A stretch of DNA of 39,479 bases from an uncultured Planctomycetaceae bacterium (GTDB taxonomy: Bacteria; Planctomycetota; Planctomycetia; Pirellulales; Pirellulaceae). The stretch lies in the NCBI GenBank assembly GCA_903863885.1, contig CAIPEB010000572.1:1-39479 (forward strand), written 5' to 3'. The stretch's first letter is position 1. Every line of letters starts with the position of its first letter. Shown here one piece after another: positions 8,388 through 16,500 of the stretch. The notes below the pieces were generated by a model. The model had not been told where the DNA came from. It saw only the letters and a list, made by a program, of their open reading frames with translations, and did not search any database. The position numbers and the translations under genes were made by a program.

Positions 8388-8555
8388 GCGACAACGTTAT
8401 CGATACCCGTTCAGGCGATATCCCGTCGGAAACGCCTCCCGCATTCACGAGTTCAACTTGCCCGTCCGCAAGTCAGGCTGCTCAGAAGCCGAATTGCCCG
8501 TAAAAAATCTGTTCACACGCCACACGGATCGCATTGAACGCAAGGAGAAACGAAC

Positions 8556-9407
8556 ATGCCAGCCACTCGAGCCCTGAAGATATGCCTGTTGACTCTTGCG
8601 TGGACTTTCGCCGGCACGTCACTGGCCGCTGAGCCACCACGCGATTCGCGCAACTGGGACGACCAACCGCCCGCCGCGGGCGAGGCCAAACCACCTGCCG
8701 ATGGCGAGGCGAAACCGACATTCAACCCGACGTCTGACCAGCCCGGACCGCCGCCTCCAGCGAAACCGGAAGGCCCGCACCGACCGCAACCCGAAGGCAT
8801 GAATGAACCGGGACAACCGCCTTTCCCGCAAGGCCAGGTTGGACCTCACCCCGACCGCATGGGACCACATACCCCGCAACCCGGTATGCCCGGGATGCCC
8901 GGAGGGCTGCAACCCGGTATGCCCGGAGGCCCCCAGGGGGTCATGCCGGGATCGCCCTTCGGACCCCAACCGGGAATGCCCGGAGGACAACACGGTATGC
9001 CTGGCGGACAAAGGGGAATGTCAGGAATGCCGGGAATGCCCGGGATGTCCGGATCTCCTCTGGGCGGACGCGATAATCGCCGTCTGGAGGAACTGAAACA
9101 GTTCGATCCCGAAATGTACGAACTGGAGAAATCGGACGCGGACCTCGAACGGCAGACTTTCGAAATGGTCCAGCGGTACCGTCTGTCTCCGCGAGATCAG
9201 CAGGAAGCCGTCAAGAAACAAATCACCGAACTTGTGCAGAAGCACTTCGACGTTCGCCAGCAGCGTCGGCAGTTGCAATTGAAAAGGCTGCAGGAGGAAT
9301 TGGAGCGGCTGCGAGCCGCCATGGACCGCCGCAATGAAATCCGCACGGAAATCATCGAAAGGCGCGTCATCGAACTGACCGGCAAGACTTCAGATTTGGA
9401 TTTCTAA
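8556..9407 (+). CDS. Exported Pro/Gly/Met-rich protein with C-terminal coiled coil
   Basis: The 283-residue product begins with a signal peptide (LKICLLTLAWTFAGTSLAAE). Residues of about 30-170 are low complexity, rich in Pro, Gly and Met, with repeated PGMPGG and PGMPGM units. The last ~100 residues are charged helix likely to form a coiled coil (LQLKRLQEELERLRAAMDRR). The helical part is loosely reminiscent of periplasmic Spy/CpxP-like proteins, but I see no LTxxQ motif, so I do not assign it. AAGGAG lies just upstream of the ATG. It follows the sigma and membrane genes after 168 bp and is 60 bp before the next gene, so it is probably in the same unit. Confidence 0.85.
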   Translation: MPATRALKICLLTLAWTFAGTSLAAEPPRDSRNWDDQPPAAGEAKPPADGEAKPTFNPTSDQPGPPPPAKPEGPHRPQPEGMNEPGQPPFPQGQVGPHPDRMGPHTPQPGMPGMPGGLQPGMPGGPQGVMPGSPFGPQPGMPGGQHGMPGGQRGMSGMPGMPGMSGSPLGGRDNRRLEELKQFDPEMYELEKSDADLERQTFEMVQRYRLSPRDQQEAVKKQITELVQKHFDVRQQRRQLQLKRLQEELERLRAAMDRRNEIRTEIIERRVIELTGKTSDLDF

Positions 9408-9454
9408 CGCGTGACCGACACGACACGCGAATTCCGGGGGATAGCGATTTTTGC

Positions 9455-9461
9455 AAGGGAG
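9455..9461 (+). promoter_or_regulatory. Ribosome binding site that decides the 9468 start
   Basis: AAGGGAG lies six bases before the ATG at 9468. The upstream in-frame GTG at 9411 has no such site, and starting there would put 19 charged residues before the signal peptide. Confidence 0.7.
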
Positions 9462-9467
9462 CCAGTT

Positions 9468-11024
9468 ATGATTTGGACCGCGAGGACACTCGCACTCACA
9501 GGATTGTCCGCTCTGGCAATTGCGTCGAGCGGATTTCGGGCATTTGCTTCGCCCGATGAAGGGCCGCAGCCCGACAGTTCCACTTCATGGGACATGCCCC
9601 AGCTGGATGATGCGCTGGCCTATCAGCCCCCGCCATCCAATCCGCCAGGAGGCCCCGAAGGCCAATTCCAGCCCGGCGGACCGGGCCCCCGTGATGGACG
9701 TGGCCCCGGCATGGGACACGGTCCGGGTATGGGAAATGGACCCGGCATGGGAAATGGACCGGGACCGCGTAACGGTCGAGGACCTGGTATGGACGATCGA
9801 CAAGGACCACGCGATGGTCGAGGCCCCGGAGCAGACAACGGCCCGGGCCCCGGGTCTGTTGAAGAACGCTTGGGCAATCTCGATCGGCAGCTGAATAAAC
9901 TGACACAGGAAGTGGAACAGCTCCGCGCTGAATTGCGCTCGCCGAATATGGACGGCGGCCCGCCTCGTGGCAACCGTCAGTTCGCCGGCCGAGGTCCCCG
10001 TCGCGGCTTCGGACCGCAGTTCGGCCAGTTCCCTGGACGTCCGTTCGGGCCGCCTCCGCAGCATTTCCAGGGTCAAGCGTACGGCGGTCGGGGCTTCGGC
10101 CGCCACGGGTTCGGTGGCCAAGATTATCTCGGCCAACGCGATCAGGGCTGGCAGCCTCAGCGTCCGCCTCACTTCGGACCGCAGGGCGGCCCGCCGCCGT
10201 GGGCTCGACGCGGCGACGGTTTCGGACGGCCGCAGGGTCCGCCGTTCGGCCCGCAGGGACCTGGCGGACAGCCTCCGTTCATGCGAGGCCCTGAGCCGCA
10301 GGGTCCCGGTCCGCAAGGATTCGGTCCGCAGGGTCAAGGTCGGCAAGGTCCGAGCCCCCAAGATCCGAATTGCGGCCCGAATCAAGGTCCAAACTGGGCA
10401 CCGCCCGGCGGAGGTCAACCGCAACAGGGTCCGCAGGGCCCGCAAGGTCCGGCGTTTTTCCAACCGAACATGCCGCCCAATCCGGGTATGCAAAACCAGC
10501 CCGGCCCGGGTCCCGGCGGACAGCCGCCTTTCATGGGCGGACCCGGTCCTCAAGGTCCCAACTTGGGACAGCCGCGCCGTCTTGAATCGGCCGGTCCGCG
10601 GGACGGCGGTCCGGATGGATTCCGCAATCCGCGGCCGCAGTTTGATGGCCAGCAGGGCCCGGGGCCCAATGGACCACGAGAAGGTCGAGGACCTCGCGAC
10701 AACAGCAATCGCGGGTGGTCCGAAGGTGACCAACGTCAGAATATGGGCCCTCCGCGCCAGGATGAGCGCCGACGACAGGAAGGCCCGGGCCGCGAACGCG
10801 ACCAGCGAAGGCCGCACAACGGTCCCGGCGATCAAGGCGGCCCGAGAGATGAGGGCGGTCCCGGCCCAAACGGACCGCAAAACCAAGGCCCGCCACCGGG
10901 TGGTCCTGGCGGTCCGCCCCCCGGCCAGCCCAATAGTCCAGACGGTCCTGGCCCTCAAGGTGGTCCAGGCCCGCAGGGTGGCCCGGGTCCTGAAGGTGGC
11001 CCGCCGCCCGGTCCGCCCGCGTGA
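9468..11024 (+). CDS. Exported Gly/Pro/Gln-rich collagen-like protein with a short coiled coil
   Basis: From the ATG at 9468 the product is 518 residues, starting with a signal peptide (MIWTARTLALTGLSALAIAS). A GPGMGNGPGMGNG-type region follows, then a coiled coil near residues 131-161 (VEERLGNLDRQLNKLTQEVE). About 350 residues of GPQ-, GGP- and PPG-rich sequence come next, with Arg-rich patches around 420-460 and a C-terminus of GPGPQGG repeats. Gly is frequent but not strictly every third residue for long, so this is not a regular collagen triple helix. The coiled coil could drive oligomerisation, and an envelope or extracellular place is likely (inference). A strong hairpin terminator follows at 11073-11126. 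Confidence 0.85.
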   Translation: MIWTARTLALTGLSALAIASSGFRAFASPDEGPQPDSSTSWDMPQLDDALAYQPPPSNPPGGPEGQFQPGGPGPRDGRGPGMGHGPGMGNGPGMGNGPGPRNGRGPGMDDRQGPRDGRGPGADNGPGPGSVEERLGNLDRQLNKLTQEVEQLRAELRSPNMDGGPPRGNRQFAGRGPRRGFGPQFGQFPGRPFGPPPQHFQGQAYGGRGFGRHGFGGQDYLGQRDQGWQPQRPPHFGPQGGPPPWARRGDGFGRPQGPPFGPQGPGGQPPFMRGPEPQGPGPQGFGPQGQGRQGPSPQDPNCGPNQGPNWAPPGGGQPQQGPQGPQGPAFFQPNMPPNPGMQNQPGPGPGGQPPFMGGPGPQGPNLGQPRRLESAGPRDGGPDGFRNPRPQFDGQQGPGPNGPREGRGPRDNSNRGWSEGDQRQNMGPPRQDERRRQEGPGRERDQRRPHNGPGDQGGPRDEGGPGPNGPQNQGPPPGGPGGPPPGQPNSPDGPGPQGGPGPQGGPGPEGGPPPGPPA

Positions 11025-11072
11025 CGCTAATCACACTGCGGAAGTTCGCACTGGGAACGAAGACACCGTGTG

Positions 11073-11126
11073 AAACGGCACTGCGGAGACAACGATCCAG
11101 CGGGACTTGTCTCCGCAGTTTCGTTT
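11073..11126. terminator. Strong bidirectional terminator between convergent genes
   Basis: Left arm 11073-11092 (AAACGGCACTGCGGAGACAA) pairs with right arm 11107-11126 across a 14-base loop. 18 of 20 positions match, with a GC-rich core flanked by A- and T-rich ends on both strands. It lies between the 9468 gene (stop 11024) and the convergent gene ending at 11143. Confidence 0.88.
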
Positions 11127-11142
11127 CTTGGCGCGACGACTC

Positions 11143-13026
11143 TCACTTCAATTCACCAACAGCGGCCAGGATCATTTGTGCGGCCGGCGCCCGGGACTGA
11201 GCTTCCTGCAACCAGCCTGTCGCACGCCGCTTGTCTTCGGCGCTGGCCTTGGGACTGACCAGCACATACGCAGCTTTGTAGACGCGACCGGTTGCTTCAT
11301 CCTGCCCCATCACCTCGACGCCGAGAGCCACTTCGAGCCCTAAAGGCATGTCTGCGTGACGAAACCGGCGGTTCTTGCCTTCCGCCCGCACCACGATGTA
11401 GTCAGGCCCCGTCTCCACAACAATCGCCACGGACTGTTCTCCCAAGCCGATCTCGGAAGCCGCCGGCAGAGTCGATGCGGCGCGCCGCACGGCATCGTCA
11501 AAAACACGCACATGCTCAGCGAGAGCCTGCATTGCGGCAACTTGTTCCTTCCTGCGATCATCGACGGCTGACGATTCCGCGCGCAGAATCGCCTGTCTTG
11601 CCAGCGCAAAATCGCGAGCTCCGACGGCCGTGCGAGCCCGACGCAACTCGCTGCGGAACTCGTCGTCGCTCAGGCCGGCAGCGGACGGGGCGGCATAACC
11701 CGGCATCGGCCCCATGCCGGTCGGATCGTCTGGCGACACCTCACTCGGTTTTGACTGTTCCGATTGCGCGCTTGGCGCGGCTGCGACTTCGGGGACTTCC
11801 GAAGATTCTCCCGTCGTGCCGCTCGGCGGCCCGGTTTGCGGCGGCCCGCCTTTGTCCACTTCTTCGACTTTCGTTTCTGCTTTGCTGCGATCGTCCTTGC
11901 TCCCGTTCTGATGGCCAACGCCGGCAACAGGACGTGGCGAAACGGCCGGCCGTTGTTCGTTCCGGCGCGGAGGGGCGCTGATATCGGCCTGGACAGCCAA
12001 CTGGTCGTCGGGCAGCACGGCCAGGGGATTTGCCGGAACGCGGGGTGACTGTTCCGGCCGACGTCCCAAATAGGCCGCGATCGCCGCGACAATCAAGAGT
12101 ACGAACCCCATCGCGACGCCCAGCAGCAGCGGAGAAACCGACCTACGGCGAGCGACCGGTTCCAAACGGCCGCCACGTTGCGGACTTGCCGCAGAGGCCC
12201 AACCGCTCTGCGAACCAACGAACACCTCGGCCGTTTCAGCTCTTGGGCGAGTCGGCTCCGACGAAGCGACCGCTTCCCGGTTAAGTCCCTCGGCATGTGC
12301 GCGGCTGGTCGCTGCCTCGGTCACGGCCGCAATCGCTTCCTCCGGCGATTGATCGACCAGTTCCACGAACGCCGACAAGGGCACTTCAGGGGAGTCCTCG
12401 GCGTCGGATTCCGTTTGCCCAGACCCATGAGGCTCTTCATGGAACTGGCTCGAGGGGACGTCATCAAATCGGACGAAATCGCGATTGCCGGATGCCGGAC
12501 TTGATGATCCATTTCCAAAGTCGCGCCCGCGACTCTCCGCGTCCGCCTCCGGACTCAGGGCTCCGGACTCAGGGCTCTTTGATTCTCGTTCCAGTTCCAG
12601 AACAAAATCGTCGGCGGTTTCAACCGGCGTTCTATCGGCGGGCTCTCGCGTGCCGCGACGAACGCTGTGCTTCGAGTATCCTGGCGGGAAGTAATTCAGA
12701 TCCTCCGCCGGGTTCGGCGAGATTTTTTCGCCTTTTCCCGCCTCTGCCGCATCCGGCGACAACTGCTGGTCATAACGATGACGCTCAGCCGCGTCGGTCA
12801 GACACTGCTTGGCGGCGGCGATTTCATCGAGCAACCGGGCCCAGGCAGCCGCATGGCGTCCCGGTCGGTGCCCGCGCACCTTGGCCATCGCGTGATCCCC
12901 CGCCGCGATGATCCGACGCATGTCCGCCTCGCGGCGAGATATCCCCAGCAACTGATAATAGTCGGGCGGGCGCGTGCCGCATTGCAGGCCTAACCATGTT
13001 CGATACGGATCGAATTCATCAGCCAC
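11143..13026 (-). CDS. J-domain-like membrane protein of planctomycete type
   Basis: The family start VADEFDPYRTWLGL is reached by a GTG at 13026, giving 627 residues. An in-frame ATG at 13245 would add 73 unrelated, basic residues, so GTG is preferred; GAGG lies just upstream. Residues of about 5-75 look like a degenerate J-domain (PPDYYQLLGISRREADMRRI and EIAAAKQCLTDAAERHRYDQ), but no HPD motif is visible. An acidic, Ser/Glu-rich linker of about 200 residues follows. One membrane helix lies around residue 315 (LLLGVAMGFVLLIVAAIAAY), then a Pro/Ser/Glu-rich stretch and a C-terminal domain after residue 470 with helices (RSELRRARTAVGARDFALAR) and a beta-rich end. The role is unknown. The missing HPD argues against DnaK activation. 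Confidence 0.8.
   Translation of the reverse strand: MADEFDPYRTWLGLQCGTRPPDYYQLLGISRREADMRRIIAAGDHAMAKVRGHRPGRHAAAWARLLDEIAAAKQCLTDAAERHRYDQQLSPDAAEAGKGEKISPNPAEDLNYFPPGYSKHSVRRGTREPADRTPVETADDFVLELERESKSPESGALSPEADAESRGRDFGNGSSSPASGNRDFVRFDDVPSSQFHEEPHGSGQTESDAEDSPEVPLSAFVELVDQSPEEAIAAVTEAATSRAHAEGLNREAVASSEPTRPRAETAEVFVGSQSGWASAASPQRGGRLEPVARRRSVSPLLLGVAMGFVLLIVAAIAAYLGRRPEQSPRVPANPLAVLPDDQLAVQADISAPPRRNEQRPAVSPRPVAGVGHQNGSKDDRSKAETKVEEVDKGGPPQTGPPSGTTGESSEVPEVAAAPSAQSEQSKPSEVSPDDPTGMGPMPGYAAPSAAGLSDDEFRSELRRARTAVGARDFALARQAILRAESSAVDDRRKEQVAAMQALAEHVRVFDDAVRRAASTLPAASEIGLGEQSVAIVVETGPDYIVVRAEGKNRRFRHADMPLGLEVALGVEVMGQDEATGRVYKAAYVLVSPKASAEDKRRATGWLQEAQSRAPAAQMILAAVGELK
12547..12574. repeat. 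14-bp perfect tandem duplication inside the J-domain-like gene
   Basis: CTCCGGACTCAGGG occurs twice head to tail. The length is not a multiple of three, so the two copies are read in different frames (PESG and LSPEA) within the disordered linker. Confidence 0.85.
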
Positions 13027-13513
13027 AGACCGAACCTCGAACGCATGACGCCGTTGCTTCGCAGGCCGGATCGGACCTGCTATTTCCTGCACTTTCCAAT
13101 TTGAAAGGCTCGCCGAGCGGTATTTCTCATCGTAGACCGGCGGATGAGTGCCAACAAGCAACCGGAACGTGTTCGTTCTCCGGCAAGGAAACCGAAATCC
13201 GGGCAAAATCTCGACGGGAACTTTGCGATTCCGCTCAAACCGCAACGGCGAGTGAATCGTCTAGTTGGTGTGGACCGGCGGCATGGCAAAGGGCATGTCC
13301 GGGGTCCGTTTACTTGAGGACGATGAATCGTTCTACTAATGGAGGTCTGGGTATTTCCGCTACGGTTGCCGGTCGTCTGTCCCGACGCATCAGTCGGCTC
13401 CCGGACTCAAAACTCGTCTGAAGACCGGCAATCATTCCAGGAAAGCCCATGTCGCAGGGAAAGCGACAAGGCGCTGCGGATCGTACGGTCATCTCGAAAG
13501 AGAAGGTGCATTC
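13027..13513. other. 487-bp divergent region between the J-domain-like gene and the alpha-2-macroglobulin gene
   Basis: No independent gene is supported. The left 219 bp are open in frame with the J-domain-like gene but code basic, non-conserved sequence. I see a small palindrome GAACGTGTTC (13165-13174) and an inverted repeat CTTTC/GAAAG (13092-13107), but no convincing -35/-10 pair. AGAAGG lies just before the ATG at 13514. Confidence 0.4.
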
Positions 13514-16500
13514 ATGAAACGGAAAGCATGGCTCTTGCTCGCTCTGGCGGTCATGTCGACGACAGGTTTTGTGGTCGCGGTAACGGGCGAACAGGCTCCG
13601 GGGAATCTCGCGATGAGTGAACGGCTGTTCAAGGACGGAAACTTCCAGGAGGCTTACGTCGGACTTCGCGCGTTGTGCGTACAGCCCGCCACGAGTTCCG
13701 GCGACACGGTCGCGGCTCTCAATCTGGCTGTGAATTGCCTGCAGCGTCTCGGCCGACTCGCGGAACTGGATCAACTGCTCGAAGAAGCAGTCGCTGCTCA
13801 TGCCAAGGACTGGCGGGTCCTTCAGGCAGTCGCAACGCATTTCCGCTCGGTACCGCATCAGGGTTTTATCATCGCGGGCAAGTTCGAGCGAGGACCGCAT
13901 CGCGGAGGCGGCAAGGCCGTCAGTTCGATGGAGCGGGACCGGGTGCGGGCCCTGCAACTGATGGCCGACGCCATCCCGTTGGCCGCGGCGGACGACCGGA
14001 AGGATGAAGTGGGCGACTTCCATCTCGCTCTGGCCGGCATGCTCCTGCAGGGCGAGCACGGCAACAACGCTTGGCGGCTGCAGAGCCTGACCGATCTGAA
14101 ACAACTGCCGGACTACGAGGAGGGGCACTACTTTTACATGCCGGCCGGCGGCGCGCCGGTGGATGAACAGGGAAAGCCCGTTTTTCACACGCTGCCGAAG
14201 AGCTGGGACGCCGCGGCCAGCGATGGACAGCGCTGGAGATGGGCGCTTGCCCAGGCCGTTGAGAACAGTCCGCGTCGCTTGAACGACGTGCGTTGGGAGC
14301 TGGCTCAGTTTCTGCGAGGCCAGTTCGACGTGCAGACTCTGGCCGGCGGATTTTTCGGACGCTTCGGCGAAGACGACTCCGAGAAGAACGAGAGCGGGAT
14401 TTTTGCAGTCGACACTCTCAGCGACGGCGAGACCATTGCGCGGCTGGCGACCGGCATCAAACGTTTCGAATTGCCCGACGAATTCAATTTCATCAAGATC
14501 CTGCAGCAGATTGCCGCTGAGCCGCAGACCGGACACGGCGAGAACGCGCTCAACACGCTGGCCGAAATCTCGGAGAACCGCCGCCAATACGACAACGCCG
14601 CCAAGTACTGGTCGGAGAGCATCAAGCAGTACGGCGAAGGAAACAACCACTGGAAGAAGGCCCGACTTGACCAGATTCTCGGCAACTGGGGCCGATTTGA
14701 GATGCTCGCCTCGCAACCCGCAGGGGTGGAAGCGAGCGTGGATTTCGTCTTCCGCAACGCAACACAGGTTGATCTCGACGCCCGCCCCATCAACGTCGCC
14801 AAACTGCTCGATGACGCGAAAGCGTACCTGAAGACCAAACCGAAACAACTTGACGGCGGGAAATTTCAGATCGAAAACGTCGGCTGGCGGCTGGTCGAAC
14901 GCAACGAAGAACAGTATCTCGGCAAATCGGTCGCTGCATGGACCGAGAAACTCCAGCCCCGCGACAAGCACTTCGACCGGCGAGTCACGCTGAAGACGCC
15001 ATTGAAGAAGCCGGGCGCCTACCTGCTCACCGCCAAACTCTCCAGCGGCAACGTCAGCAAGATCATCGTGTGGGTGTCCGACACGGCGCTCGTCCATAAA
15101 CCGCTGACGGGGAAACACCTGTATTTCATCGCGGACGCCGCGACCGGCCAGCCCGTTGCCGGGTGCGAAGTGCAGTTCTTCGGCTTCCGCCACGAAGTCA
15201 TGGAACGCAACCGGACCAGAATCGACATCAAGGAGTTTGTCGCGCGTTCCAACGACGAAGGTCAGGTCATTGTCGATGCCAAGCAGGCGCCGAACGAATA
15301 CACGTGGGTCGTCACGGCACGGAACGACAGCGGTCGACTGGCATTTCTCGGTTTCAGGCCGCTCTGGCTGTCCGAGTACTACGACGCCGAATACAACGAG
15401 GTCAAGACGTACTGCATCACGGACCGGCCCGTCTATCGTCCCGAGCAGCAGGTCCATTTCAAGTTCTGGATCCGTCGGGCGCAGTACGACCAGGAAGGCA
15501 ACTCGGAGTTTGCGGGACAGACTTTTTCCGTCGAACTGCACAACCCCAAGGGCGAGAAGGCAAAGGACTGGTCGCTGAAGTCCGACGAGTTCGGAGGCAT
15601 CGAGGGGACGTACGACATTCCGAGCGGCGCGCCGCTGGGCAATTACAGCATTTCGGTGCAGAACCTCGGCGGCGGATCGTTCCGTGTCGAGGAATACAAG
15701 AAGCCCGAGTTCGAAGTGACCGTCGAAGCGCCGACCGAACCCGTGATGCTCGGCGACAAGATCACCGCCACGGTTCAAGCCAAGTACTACTTCGGCTCTC
15801 CGGTCACGGAAGCCACCGTGAAATACAAGGTCATGCGCAGCGACTACTCGGATGACTGGTATCCGATTGCGCCGTGGGACTGGTTGTACGGCCGCGGTTA
15901 TTGGTGGTTCAGCTACGACTATCCGTGGTATCCCGGATGGCACAACTGGGTCGGCTGCCTGCGCCCGATCGCCTGGTGGTTCCCGCGCATGCCCAATCCG
16001 CCCGAAGTGGTCGCCGAGCAGGAAGTGCCCATCGGCCCCGACGGCAAGATCACGGTGGACATCGACACCTCGATTGCGAAGGCCGTGCGAGGAGACCGGG
16101 ACCACAAGTACACGATCACAGCCGAGGTGCGCGACCTGTCCCGGCGCACGATCGTCGGCGAAGGCAACGTGCTGGTTGCGCGCAAGCCGTTCAAGGTCCG
16201 CGCTTGGGTGGATCGAGGGTACTATCGTACCGGCGACACGATCCAGGCAAACCTGCTCGCACAGACGATTTCCGGCAAACCGGTCCAGGGAAGCGGCATC
16301 CTCACGCTCTTCAAGATCAGCTACGACGACAAGCGTCAGCCGGTTGAGACGTCGGTCCAGCAGTGGCCACTCAACCCGGGTGAGGACGGACGGGCGGAGA
16401 CCAAGATCAATGCGGCCGCCAAGGGCCAGTACCGACTGTCATATAAGGTCACAAGCGCCAACGAAAAGGTGATTGAGGGCGGCTATCTCTTCACGGTCAT

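Noticed and set aside
9585-10958. Long antisense and +1-frame open frames across the Gly/Pro-rich gene
   Set aside because: Repeat-rich GC sequence leaves all frames open; only the frame with signal peptide and ribosome site is supported.
13165-13174. GAACGTGTTC palindrome as a LexA box
   Set aside because: The half-site spacing is two bases, not the four of the GAAC-N4-GTTC type, and neither flanking gene is a damage-response gene.
13310-16105. 931-residue open frame on the minus strand
   Set aside because: It lies opposite the alpha-2-macroglobulin gene, which has clear family motifs throughout; the antisense frame shows none and is an effect of high GC codon bias.
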